Source of the DNA: Desulfotruncus alcoholivorax DSM 16058
Lineage (GTDB): Bacteria; Bacillota; Desulfotomaculia; Desulfotomaculales; Desulfallaceae
Assembly: GCF_000430885.1 (NCBI RefSeq)
Contig: NZ_KE387267.1
Location: forward strand, 55,426-119,425
DNA length: 64,000 nucleotides
Direction: 5' to 3'
In this document: positions 19,603 to 28,985 of the stretch, piece by piece
Numbering within the stretch: the stretch's first letter is position 1
Layout: each line of letters begins with the position of its first letter
The notes under the pieces: model-generated
Told to the model about the DNA's origin: nothing
The model's input: only the letters and a program-made list of their open reading frames with translations
Databases searched by the model: none
Translations under genes and position numbers: made by a program

Positions 19603-20061
19603 GTGAGGCCAAGTGAAAAACTTGAGTTTCTGCAAATCAAGCTGCCGCCTGCCCCGCGCCCGGTAGCCGCTTATGTGCCGGGCGTGCTGGTTGATGGCTG
19701 GATCTATGTTTCCGGCCAGCTTCCTTTCGTAGAAGGGGAATTGCAATACAAGGGGAAAGTCGGCCTTGATGTAACAGCGGAGCAGGGTTATGATGCAGCC
19801 CGGATATGTGCGTTAAATTGTCTGGCAGTTGCGGCGGACCTGGCCGGCAATATCGATCATATTGAGCGGGTGGTTAAGGTAACCGGCTTTGTTAACAGCG
19901 CCCAAGGTTTTACAGGGCAGCCGTCGGTAATCAACGGCGCCTCGGAACTTTTGGGGAATATTTTCGGGCAGGCGGGTGCCCATGCCAGGGCGGCGGTTGG
20001 AGTCAATGAATTGCCACTTAATGCACCGGTGGAAATTGAAATGGTTCTTAAAATAAGGTAG
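19603..20061 (+). CDS. RidA/YjgF family protein
   Basis: A 152-residue member of the YjgF/YER057c/UK114 fold, whose best-known members hydrolyse reactive enamines or imines made by PLP enzymes. The N-terminus has the PPAPRPVAAYVPGVLVDGWIYVSGQLP pattern, and IDHIERVVKVTGFVNSAQGF follows near residue 85. The closing segment ARAAVGVNELPLNAPVEIEMV is the family hallmark. It belongs to the longer subgroup near 150 residues, whose substrate is less certain. The start is GTG 19603 after GGAGG. Confidence 0.88.
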   Translation: MRPSEKLEFLQIKLPPAPRPVAAYVPGVLVDGWIYVSGQLPFVEGELQYKGKVGLDVTAEQGYDAARICALNCLAVAADLAGNIDHIERVVKVTGFVNSAQGFTGQPSVINGASELLGNIFGQAGAHARAAVGVNELPLNAPVEIEMVLKIR

Positions 20062-20127
20062 TGGAATTGTTTATTCCAGCAGCCAAACTTGAACCTCGAT
20101 TGTGGTACAATATATTGGGGTGTTGGT

Positions 20128-20385
20128 ATGTCCAAAGGATATAAGAGTTCAAAAAGCCCGTGGATATTGTTTCTACTTTTATTGGCCGGAGGCTTGGCCG
20201 GAAGTTCGCTATCCGGGACCCTGGCTAAATCGTTACCCTTTTTAGCGGCTACCAGTAATATTGGGTTAAAACCTGCGACCTTGGATTTGCATTTTTTAAG
20301 CATTACATTTGGCTTTAACGTGGCTCTGGGACCCGTTACCGCCTTGGGTTTGGTTCTGGGATATCTGGTTTATCGCAAGGTCTGA
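20128..20385 (+). CDS. DUF4321-type small membrane protein
   Basis: An 85-residue protein with two hydrophobic helices, residues about 11-31 and 63-82, and a conserved LHFLSITFGFNVALGPVTALGLVLGYLVYRK ending. It resembles the DUF4321 family, found in clostridia next to maf and mre genes; function unknown. I chose ATG 20128 (MSKGYKSS), since the 13 codons upstream have no ribosome site, while GGGGTG precedes this ATG. Confidence 0.7.
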   Translation: MSKGYKSSKSPWILFLLLLAGGLAGSSLSGTLAKSLPFLAATSNIGLKPATLDLHFLSITFGFNVALGPVTALGLVLGYLVYRKV

Positions 20386-20405
20386 ACTAATGGAGGTAGC
20401 CTAAA

Positions 20406-20993
20406 TTGCCCGATATTTACCTGGCATCGTCATCACCGCGGCGCAAGGAGTTGCTGGACCGGATTAAACTGCCCCATCAAGTATTAAATATCGAAGTAAA
20501 TGAAACACTGCTACCGGGTATTCCCCCGGCGGAGCAGGTGTTGACTCTATCCCGGCGAAAAGCAGCCGCAGCTGCTGAAAAACTTGATGCTGGTATAATT
20601 ATTGCGGCAGACACTGTGGTTGCGCTGGACGAAGTGGTGCTGGGGAAGCCAAGAAACGCAGCTGAGGCTCTGGATATGCTGGAAAAGTTACAGGGCAAGG
20701 TCCATGCGGTGTTTTCAGGCATTACCTTGTTGGAAATACCAGGAAACAGGTTGCTTTCGGATTACGAGAGGACGGAAGTGTTTATGCGCCGTGCCGGCCG
20801 GGCCGAATTGGAAAGGTATGTGGCCACAGGTGAGCCCATGGATAAAGCCGGCGCCTACGGCATTCAAGGCCTGGCAGCTGTATTTGTCACTGAAATAAAA
20901 GGTTGTTATTATAACGTGGTTGGCTTACCGGTTTCCAAACTGGTAATGATGCTGGAAGAGTTTGACATTGATGTAACCGCGTGCTGGGGGTAG
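20406..20993 (+). CDS. maf: Nucleoside triphosphate pyrophosphatase, Maf family
   Basis: A 195-residue Maf/HAM1-fold enzyme that hydrolyses non-canonical dTTP/UTP-type nucleotides and is linked to septum formation. The N-terminal ASSSPRRKELLDRI loop, the catalytic AADTVVALDEVVLGKP near residues 66-82 and DKAGAYGIQG near 147 are all present. The start TTG 20406 follows a GGAGG. It leads the classical maf-radC-mreBCD cluster and ends 1 bp before radC. Confidence 0.95.
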   Translation: MPDIYLASSSPRRKELLDRIKLPHQVLNIEVNETLLPGIPPAEQVLTLSRRKAAAAAEKLDAGIIIAADTVVALDEVVLGKPRNAAEALDMLEKLQGKVHAVFSGITLLEIPGNRLLSDYERTEVFMRRAGRAELERYVATGEPMDKAGAYGIQGLAAVFVTEIKGCYYNVVGLPVSKLVMMLEEFDIDVTACWG

Positions 20994-20994
20994 A

Positions 20995-21696
20995 ATGGGT
21001 TTGGATTCGCAGGATTACCGGGTTACAATTAAGGAAATGCCTGCGGAATTGAGACCGCGGGAAAGGCTCCTTAAGGAGGGGCCGCAATTATTATCGGATA
21101 TAGAACTATTGGCAATTATGCTGCGCACGGGCAGCAGCGGCTTCAGCGCAGTGGAACTTGCCACGGCATTACTGGGCCGCTTTGGTGGTTTAAAACAATT
21201 GCTTGATGTTTCTACAGAGGAACTTAATGAATTTAAGGGCATAGGACCGGCCAAGGTGGCACAAATCAGGGCTGCTTTGGAATTGGGCCGGCGGGTGGCG
21301 ATTGCCACAGCCTGGGACAGGCCTGCCATTAAGTCGCCGGAAAACGCAGCCGCGCTGGTGATGGAAGAAATGCGGCACCTTGACCGGGAGCACTTTTGGG
21401 CTTTATTGCTTAATACCAAAAATCAAGTTCTCTCCAAGGAAATTATTTCCATAGGAACGCTTAACTCTTCAGCAATTCACCCCAGAGAACTTTATAAAGC
21501 TGCCATAAGGCGCAGTGCAGCAGGGGTGATTCTTGTCCATAATCACCCCAGCGGGGACCCGACACCCAGTCTGCAGGATATTGAGGTAACAAAGCGTTTA
21601 ATTGAGGCGGGTAATATTATTGGCATCAATGTCTTAGATCACTTGGTAATTGGAGATAATAAGTTCGTTAGCTTCAAAGCCAGGGGCTTAATGTGA
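20995..21696 (+). CDS. radC: RadC family JAMM/MPN+ protein
   Basis: A 233-residue protein with a helix-hairpin-helix region (GIGPAKVAQIRAALELG near residue 83) and a C-terminal MPN+ domain whose metal motif VHNHPSGDPTPSLQD lies near 180-195. The family was once called a DNA repair protein, but its enzymatic role is unsettled. The ATG starts 1 bp after the maf stop, so the two are coupled. mreB follows 27 bp later. Confidence 0.95.
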   Translation: MGLDSQDYRVTIKEMPAELRPRERLLKEGPQLLSDIELLAIMLRTGSSGFSAVELATALLGRFGGLKQLLDVSTEELNEFKGIGPAKVAQIRAALELGRRVAIATAWDRPAIKSPENAAALVMEEMRHLDREHFWALLLNTKNQVLSKEIISIGTLNSSAIHPRELYKAAIRRSAAGVILVHNHPSGDPTPSLQDIEVTKRLIEAGNIIGINVLDHLVIGDNKFVSFKARGLM

Positions 21697-21708
21697 ATAT
21701 TCGCTTAG

Positions 21709-22755
<1,047 letters not shown>

Positions 22756-22765
22756 AGATTAAGGT

Positions 22766-23617
22766 GTGAGTATTGGCGTGTCCCGTATATCAGGCGGAAA
22801 AAAACTAATCTTTTTAGGAATTATAGTCATAATATTGTTAGCGGGCCTGCATTTTACTGCCGGGAATATGTCCAAGCTGACCCCGCTGGCATCCGCTACC
22901 CGTGATCTTCTGGCACCGGTCCAAAAGCTGGCCACGATCGCGGGACGTAAAACAATCAATTTCATATCCTTTCCGGTAAAATTAATTAATGTGGCTAATC
23001 GGAACGAAAAGCTTGAAGCCAAAGTCAGCGAACTGGAAGGAAAGCTTTCTCAATACCAAGAGACTCAGCAAGAAAACGCGCGCCTAAAAAAGTTGCTGGA
23101 TTTTAAAAACAGCGCCGCATCCCAAATGTCTACATTGACAGCTGCAGTAATCGCCAGGGACAACGATAACTGGTTTGGCAGCATAATTGTCGATGCCGGC
23201 TCAAAGGACGGCATTAAGCGGGATATGGCTGTAATTACACCTGCAGGACTGGTTGGGAGGGTAATAAAAGTTTCGTCGGCTACAGCCGAGGTTCTGCTGA
23301 TTACAGATCCCAGAAGTGGGGTGGGTTGCCTGGTTCAGGAAACCAGGGCGCCGGGAGTTGTTGAAGGCGTGGCCGGTTCGCGGGGTGCCCTGCATATGGT
23401 GCACATACCTCCTGATATGGCGCCCAATAAGGGCGATAAAATTATAACTTCGGGATTTGGCAGTATTTATCCCAAGGGGATACCTATTGGAACCGTGCTG
23501 GAAACTCAAAAAGAAAAGTCTGGCCTTTTCAAAATGGCGTCGATTAAGCCATTTGTGGATTTTAACCGGTTGGAGGAGGTATTGATTATTACATCGGCCC
23601 ATCCGGGCGGGGAATAA
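22766..23617 (+). CDS. mreC: Rod shape-determining protein MreC
   Basis: A 283-residue single-pass membrane protein that activates the elongasome. One transmembrane helix (about 13-30), then a coiled coil (NRNEKLEAKVSELEGKLSQYQE, 75-110) and the extracellular two-barrel domain. DPRSGVGCLVQETRAPGVVEG near 180-200 is the family signature. The start is GTG 22766 after AAGGT, 10 bp from mreB. Confidence 0.95.
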   Translation: MSIGVSRISGGKKLIFLGIIVIILLAGLHFTAGNMSKLTPLASATRDLLAPVQKLATIAGRKTINFISFPVKLINVANRNEKLEAKVSELEGKLSQYQETQQENARLKKLLDFKNSAASQMSTLTAAVIARDNDNWFGSIIVDAGSKDGIKRDMAVITPAGLVGRVIKVSSATAEVLLITDPRSGVGCLVQETRAPGVVEGVAGSRGALHMVHIPPDMAPNKGDKIITSGFGSIYPKGIPIGTVLETQKEKSGLFKMASIKPFVDFNRLEEVLIITSAHPGGE

Positions 23618-23636
23618 ATCCCGGAGGTGTTAATAT

Positions 23637-24134
23637 TTGCGTTCTCTTATTTTCTTGCTACTTGTGCTTGGAGCGCTGATTATTCAATCAACAGTCCTAC
23701 ATTTTATTTCAATTTTCGGCGTTATACCGGACCTCGTGCTTGTACTGGCTATTTTAAACGGCTTCCTCCGTGGTACCAAGGAGGGGGCTTTTTTGGGTTT
23801 TGTAGCGGGAATCCTACAAGACCTGGTAAGCGGGGGGTATTTTGGTGTCAATGCAATTACTAAAATGTTGGCAGGTTACTTGGCCGGGCTTGGCGAAGGA
23901 AGGTTATACCGGGAAAACCGGTTTATTGCCGCTGGTTTAACCTGGTTATGCACATTTTTATCAGAATTGGTTTACTACCTGTTGCTGTATATGGTTGATG
24001 TTCATGTCTCGGCTATGCCGGCCATATTCCAAATTATTTTACCCGTAAGTTTGTACAATGCGGTGGCAGTTCTTATTATTTATGGTTTCTACTATCGTTC
24101 CGACCGGAGCGGCATGCTCAGCGAAGGCGAATAA
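23637..24134 (+). CDS. mreD: Rod shape-determining protein MreD
   Basis: A 165-residue integral membrane protein with five or six helices that works with MreC and RodA/PBP2 in side-wall growth. It begins with TTG at 23637 behind GGAGGTG. The motif PDLVLVLAILNGFLRGTKEGAFLGFVAG is typical of MreD. It is followed 31 bp later by the PBP2 gene. Confidence 0.93.
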   Translation: MRSLIFLLLVLGALIIQSTVLHFISIFGVIPDLVLVLAILNGFLRGTKEGAFLGFVAGILQDLVSGGYFGVNAITKMLAGYLAGLGEGRLYRENRFIAAGLTWLCTFLSELVYYLLLYMVDVHVSAMPAIFQIILPVSLYNAVAVLIIYGFYYRSDRSGMLSEGE

Positions 24135-24165
24135 GGATATTCCGGATAGAAGGGATAGTAGTTAA

Positions 24166-26925
24166 ATGAAAAAAAAGATAATTGAATTTAAAATGAAATT
24201 TGTATTGGGCGGCGTATTCCTGGTATTATTGGTTCTTATTGCCAGAATCTCCTTCATGCAGCTGGTGCAAACTGAACAGTTTCGTACACTGGCCCGCAAC
24301 AATTATATCCGTATTGTTCCGATCTTTGCTCCAAGGGGAGAAATTTTTGACCGCAATGGTGAGAAAATTGTTACCAACCGGCCTATTTATACTGTTTCTA
24401 TCAATGATCTTAATTTCGAGGGGACAACCTACCGCTTATATTTAAACCGTGTTGGCGCCGACACTGTGCAAATGGCGGATACGCTGTCCTGGGTTTTAGC
24501 TGGTGATGATGAAACGGTAGCTTATTTTGAACAGGTCAGCGGTAATAAAGTTGCTGATTTTGCCAGAGAAAACGGCATTGATGATATTACTAAGGAAAAA
24601 GATAAAGAAAAAGTTTATACCATCAAGAAGAAATTCATTGAAGAAGCTATCAAAGAACGGGCCAAGGAACAGAAAAGCTTGCTTGAACAAGGCGAAAAAT
24701 TGGAAATGGCGGTTGTTTACAACCCTTCCACGGCAGCTGAATTGCGACGGCAAAATCTTGCCCAATTCGGTGTTACCATGGAAAAAAAGACGGATACATT
24801 GAGCAGGCTTGTTGCTATGTTAGCCCAGGCAAATATTTTAAAAGACCAGTCTGTTTACCAAAAGGAAGCCGAGGTTCGCGCGCAGATCAGGGAGAATAGG
24901 GTGAACCGTCCTTACGAACCGGTTATGGTAGCCGAGGATGTGCCTTTTAACGTTGTCGTGGCACTCAGAGAAAAACAGATGGAATTGCCGGGAGTTATAG
25001 TTGATGTACAGCCCGTGCGGGAGTACCCGCACGGGGAGCTGCTTACCCACGTGCTGGGCTATGTACAAAGCATTAAGAAAGAGCAATATGAGCAGCATAA
25101 AGATGAAGGCTATTTAATCAATGACCTTTATGGTCAGAACGGTCTTGAATACGTTTACGAAAAACAGCTGCGGGGTGAACACGGCGCCAGGCAGATGGAA
25201 GTAGACGCGCGCGGCCGCCCGGTTCGCGACCTGGGATTAAAGCCCGCCGTACCAGGTGACGACCTTGTTTTGACTGTTGACCTGGATTTACAAAAGGCAA
25301 CGGAGCAAGCACTGGCGGAGGGAACCGCGCGGGCTCGGAAAGCCGGGTTTGGTTTATCCCGTGCCGGAGCGGCAATAGTTATGGATGTACGTACCGGGGC
25401 CATTCTGGCCATGGCCAGTTACCCTTCTTATAACCCGGGGATATTCACCGGGGGGCTTTCCGCTGCCCAGTGGCAGGATTTACAGCAGTCCGGGGCGCTT
25501 TTAAACAGGGCTATTTCGGCGACTTATGCGCCGGGGTCGACATTTAAAATGGTTACTGCAGCTGCCATACTGCAAAATCACATTGCGGACCCCACGTATA
25601 AGATAGCGGATCCGGGTTATTACAAGCTGGGCCAGGGTATATTCAAGGATTGGAAGCCGGGCGGCCACGGCCTTGTGGACTTGCGCAAGGCATTGGAACA
25701 ATCCTGTGATACTTATTTTTATCAATTTGGCCGGGCGGCCGGAGTCAATAACATTGCCCGTGCCGCCAAGGAATTTGGTCTTGGCGGGAAGACCGGGATC
25801 AACCTGCCGGGTGAGATGAGCGGCAGGGTGCCGACTCCGGAATGGAAGTACGAAATGGTTAAAAACATGCTGATTAACTATAACGGTGATTTCTCCCGGG
25901 TTAGAGAACTGGACAAAATGATCGATGCAGCTAAAGACGAAAGCCGCAAGCAGGAATTAACTCAAGAGAGGGACAAAGAACTGGAAAAACAGTTAAAGAA
26001 GCATGAGTGGGATTTAAACTGGCAGCAGTTTGAAACGGTTAATATGGCCATTGGGCAGGGCGACAATACCTATACCCCATTGCAGTTGGTTTCTTACGTT
26101 GCCGCCATTGCCAACGGTGGAACACTATATACCCCCTTTGTGGTGGAACGGGTTATCTCGCCCCAGGGTAAAGTTATTCAAGAGAATTCACCTAAAGTAA
26201 GGCATAAAGTTGATGTCGATCCCAAAAACCTGGAAATAATCCGCGAAGGCATGCACATGGTGACGCTTCCGCCAACAGGGACTGCTTCAGGGGTATTCAA
26301 CGGGTTTAATCACTCTGCTGCCGCAAAAACCGGTACTGCCGAAGTGTTGGATGCTCATGGTAATAAAAAAGGCAACCACGCGCTGTTTGTCTCCTTTACT
26401 CCATACGAGAAGCCTGAAATTGCCGTAGTTGTAGTCCTTGAGTATGGTAATTCCGGAAGCGGCTATGCCGGACCCATTGCCAGGCAAATCATGGACGCTT
26501 ATTATGCGGAAAAAGATGGGGTGAAAAAAAACGATCGACAAATACAGTCACTTGATCAGCCGGCCGGGCCGGGAACATATACTGATCCGGTTATTCCCGA
26601 TTACCCGTCTGTATGGCCGGAGGCAAACAAGCAGGGGAAAAAGACGACCATGCCGGATAATGAGAAATTGCGGTATTATAGTAACCAGCACCGCGCAATA
26701 ACGCAGCCCGCTAGCCAATCTCCCGCCAAGGTGGGCAGAGTTCCCCCAACTCCGCCTGCCGGGCAAGGGGGGCAGCAGCTGCCTATTAATAAACCGCCTG
26801 CTGAACAGCAACAACCGCAACAGCCTACTCAGCAGCCACCTTTGCAGGGAAATGGGCAGAATCAACCTCCCCAGACTCCCGAACAGCCTGGAACTACTGA
26901 GCTGCAGGGCGGTGCCAGGGGCTGA
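24166..26925 (+). CDS. mrdA: Penicillin-binding protein 2 (MrdA-type transpeptidase)
   Basis: A class B PBP of 919 residues that cross-links peptidoglycan during elongation. One transmembrane helix (9-31) anchors it, a pedestal with a long charged insertion covers about 60-330, and the transpeptidase carries S458-T-F-K461, SCD near 511 and K721-T-G. It is clearly longer than the 600-700 residues usual for MrdA: besides the pedestal insertion, the last 75 residues are a Pro/Gln-rich low-complexity tail. It ends the mreBCD-mrdA operon at a good terminator. Confidence 0.95.
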   Translation: MKKKIIEFKMKFVLGGVFLVLLVLIARISFMQLVQTEQFRTLARNNYIRIVPIFAPRGEIFDRNGEKIVTNRPIYTVSINDLNFEGTTYRLYLNRVGADTVQMADTLSWVLAGDDETVAYFEQVSGNKVADFARENGIDDITKEKDKEKVYTIKKKFIEEAIKERAKEQKSLLEQGEKLEMAVVYNPSTAAELRRQNLAQFGVTMEKKTDTLSRLVAMLAQANILKDQSVYQKEAEVRAQIRENRVNRPYEPVMVAEDVPFNVVVALREKQMELPGVIVDVQPVREYPHGELLTHVLGYVQSIKKEQYEQHKDEGYLINDLYGQNGLEYVYEKQLRGEHGARQMEVDARGRPVRDLGLKPAVPGDDLVLTVDLDLQKATEQALAEGTARARKAGFGLSRAGAAIVMDVRTGAILAMASYPSYNPGIFTGGLSAAQWQDLQQSGALLNRAISATYAPGSTFKMVTAAAILQNHIADPTYKIADPGYYKLGQGIFKDWKPGGHGLVDLRKALEQSCDTYFYQFGRAAGVNNIARAAKEFGLGGKTGINLPGEMSGRVPTPEWKYEMVKNMLINYNGDFSRVRELDKMIDAAKDESRKQELTQERDKELEKQLKKHEWDLNWQQFETVNMAIGQGDNTYTPLQLVSYVAAIANGGTLYTPFVVERVISPQGKVIQENSPKVRHKVDVDPKNLEIIREGMHMVTLPPTGTASGVFNGFNHSAAAKTGTAEVLDAHGNKKGNHALFVSFTPYEKPEIAVVVVLEYGNSGSGYAGPIARQIMDAYYAEKDGVKKNDRQIQSLDQPAGPGTYTDPVIPDYPSVWPEANKQGKKTTMPDNEKLRYYSNQHRAITQPASQSPAKVGRVPPTPPAGQGGQQLPINKPPAEQQQPQQPTQQPPLQGNGQNQPPQTPEQPGTTELQGGARG

Positions 26926-26948
26926 CAGCAGCAATAGTAAATCGAGAT

Positions 26949-26980
26949 ATAAACGGGGTAAAAAACCCGTTTATTTTTTT
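26949..26980 (+). terminator. Terminator after mrdA
   Basis: Stem AAACGGG (26951-26957) pairs with CCCGTTT (26966-26972), then ATTTTTTT. It separates the mre operon from minC. Confidence 0.88.
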
Positions 26981-27060
26981 GCCTTTTAGCAGGATTTGGT
27001 TATTAACCGTAGAAATGTATAACAGACAATACCGGTTAAGTTAGGGGAGGGGTAACAGCG

Positions 27061-27486
27061 GTGGCTCCTTATTGGGCTGGTGGGAATTTGGTGCATTTCC
27101 CCGGTAAAGGGGGAGGAGATCCGGAAGATTTGGCCGACGAAAATACGATCTTGGTGCAGCGCACCCTGCGTTCCGGCCAGTCAATAAGTTATGACGGCAA
27201 TATCGTAATTGTTGGTGATGTTAACCCCGGTGCTGAAGTTGTCGCGTCCGGCAATGTTGTTGTTATGGGTTATCTGCGCGGAGTAGTGCATGCCGGGGCC
27301 GGGGGAGACGAAAACGCTGCGGTATATGCTTATCGCCTGCAGCCTACTCAGCTGCGTATTGCCAACCACATTACCCGGGCCCCGGACGGAGAAGAAACCG
27401 GATCGAAAGACCCTGAGGTAGCCAGGGTAAAGGACGGAATTGTCGTGATCGAAGCCTTTCAATTTGGACCGGAAAGACAAAGATAA
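27061..27486 (+). CDS. minC: MinC C-terminal domain protein (short MinC)
   Basis: A 141-residue protein matching only the C-terminal beta-helix of MinC, which dimerises and binds MinD. RTLRSGQSISYDGNIVIVGDVNPGAEVVASGNVVVMG is the usual opening of that domain. The N-terminal domain that inhibits FtsZ, about 100 residues in ordinary MinC, is absent. The 80 bp upstream are the mrdA terminator and a ribosome site, so it is not just frameshifted off. The first 30 residues are Gly-rich and unlike MinC-N. GTG 27061 follows GGGGAGGGG. minD is 43 bp downstream. Confidence 0.85.
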   Translation: MAPYWAGGNLVHFPGKGGGDPEDLADENTILVQRTLRSGQSISYDGNIVIVGDVNPGAEVVASGNVVVMGYLRGVVHAGAGGDENAAVYAYRLQPTQLRIANHITRAPDGEETGSKDPEVARVKDGIVVIEAFQFGPERQR

Positions 27487-27529
27487 TTTTTTGCGTCTTT
27501 GTAATGCATAAAAGGAGGAAATTAGATTA

Positions 27530-28321
27530 ATGGGTGAAGTAATAGTTGTTACTTCAGGTAAAGGGGGCGTGGGTAAAACCACAACCACTGCAAACTTGGG
27601 TGCCGGTTTGGCTTCTTTGAATAACCGGGTATGTTTAATAGATGCTGATATTGGACTCCGTAACTTGGACGTGGTCATGGGTTTAGAAAACCGGATTGTT
27701 TATGACCTGGTTGACGTTACCAGCGGCAATTGTCCCTATAAAAAGGCATTGATAAAAGACAAGCGCTTTGAGAATCTATACCTGCTTCCGGCCGCGCAAA
27801 CCAAGGACAAAACTGCTGTAAATCCCGATCAAATGCGGGTTCTGTGCGATGAGATGAGAGATGAGTACGATTACATCATTGTTGATTGTCCTGCGGGAAT
27901 TGAGCAGGGATTTCGCAACGCCATTGCGGGGGCCAACCAGGCTATTGTAGTAACCACACCAGAGGTATCAGCAGTGCGGGATGCGGATAGGATTATCGGC
28001 CTTCTGGAGAAGGAAGACTTGCGTGAGCCGAAGCTTATTATTAACCGTATGCGCTACCATATGGTAAAGCATGGGGATATGATGAGTATTGACGATATTA
28101 TTGAAATACTTGCTGTTGATTTGCTCGGAGTAGTTCCAGAAGATGAGTTGGTAGTTATTAGCACCAACCGGGGTGAAATGGTGGTAATTAACAATAATTC
28201 CAAATCCGGCCAGGCATATCGCAACATAGTACGGCGGATTAAGGGTGAAAACGTGCCCATGATGGATTTGGAAGATAGCGGCTTTATGAAAAAACTGCGC
28301 CGTATGATAGGCCTCAAATGA
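27530..28321 (+). CDS. minD: Septum site-determining ATPase MinD
   Basis: A 263-residue deviant Walker ATPase that recruits MinC to the membrane and oscillates with MinE. The P-loop is KGGVGKTTTT at residues 11-20, and DADIGLRNLD and IIVDCPAGIE are the Walker A' and B regions. The C-terminal amphipathic helix KKLRRMIGLK targets the membrane. The ATG follows AAAGGAGG. Confidence 0.97.
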   Translation: MGEVIVVTSGKGGVGKTTTTANLGAGLASLNNRVCLIDADIGLRNLDVVMGLENRIVYDLVDVTSGNCPYKKALIKDKRFENLYLLPAAQTKDKTAVNPDQMRVLCDEMRDEYDYIIVDCPAGIEQGFRNAIAGANQAIVVTTPEVSAVRDADRIIGLLEKEDLREPKLIINRMRYHMVKHGDMMSIDDIIEILAVDLLGVVPEDELVVISTNRGEMVVINNNSKSGQAYRNIVRRIKGENVPMMDLEDSGFMKKLRRMIGLK

Positions 28322-28341
28322 AGGGGAAAGGAGGAGGCGTG

Positions 28342-28623
28342 ATGCTCGATTTCCTGAATAAGATTTTTGGCCGGGATAACTCTCCAAGTCGTACCGTAGC
28401 CAAAGAGAGACTGCGTCTTGTGTTGGTCCACGATCGGGTAGGAGTTTCGCCGCAGTTGCTGCAATCGCTAAAAACCGATTTAATTCAAGTTATTAACAAT
28501 TATATGGAAATTGACGAAGAGGCTTTGGAAGTTTCGCTGGACAGCAGCGAAAACCAGGTAGCCTTGGTTGCCAATATACCCGTCAGGAAAATGAAGAGGA
28601 AATTCCAAACCGAAACCGCCTGA
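28342..28623 (+). CDS. minE: Cell division topological specificity factor MinE
   Basis: A 93-residue MinE that stimulates MinD ATPase and restricts it to the poles. It begins MLDFLNKIFGRD, the membrane-targeting amphipathic helix, followed by AKERLRLVLVHDRVGVSP, the MinD-binding region. ATG 28342 was chosen because GGAGG lies 8 nt upstream and upstream codons do not match the family. It starts 20 bp after minD. A MinE-based rather than DivIVA/MinJ-based system is usual in clostridia. Confidence 0.95.
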   Translation: MLDFLNKIFGRDNSPSRTVAKERLRLVLVHDRVGVSPQLLQSLKTDLIQVINNYMEIDEEALEVSLDSSENQVALVANIPVRKMKRKFQTETA

Positions 28624-28749
28624 ACACTCTGTCATTGCGAGGATTGAAACGACGAGGCTATCTCATGCTTGGGAAAGGGGACACACCTCTTCGAGAATGC
28701 CCCCAATAATCTTTTGTTGCGCTCTCAGTGACAGCATGAAAAAACTTGT

Positions 28750-28782
28750 AAAAGCCGGCAGTTCATTTTACCGGCTTTTTTT
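28750..28782 (+). terminator. Terminator after minE
   Basis: AAAAGCCGG (28750-28758) pairs with CCGGCTTTT (28771-28779), followed by further T. It closes the min operon. Confidence 0.88.
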
Positions 28783-28827
28783 GTTGCGCTTCCTGATATA
28801 TAATTTAATACGTATGTTATATTAAAA

Positions 28828-28943
28828 TAACTACTTAGGAGACAGGAGTCAGAAGACAGAAGTCAGAAGTCAGTATAAGTACGACGGTTTATCATCATGT
28901 AGTATTCCGTATTCTGACTCCTGAATTCTGAATACCCAGTAGC
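28828..28943. repeat. Dispersed ~100-bp intergenic repeat, copy 2
   Basis: Same block order as copy 1: GGAGACAGGAGTCAGAAG on the left with an extra GTCAGAAG unit, a core ACGGTTTATCATC, and TTCTGACTCCTGAATTCTG on the right. It lies immediately upstream of rodA. Confidence 0.75.
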
Positions 28944-28985
28944 ATTTTACATTTGGGCATGCCGTAGAAAGCGCGGTGAACGTAG

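Larger units (their letters stand above)
28624..28985. other. Intergenic region minE-rodA with repeat elements
   Basis: 362 bp without a gene. It contains a degenerate CATTGCGAG-type repeat (28632 on), a partial GGGGACACACCTC element (28677 on), the minE terminator and copy 2 of the ~100-bp repeat. Confidence 0.6.
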
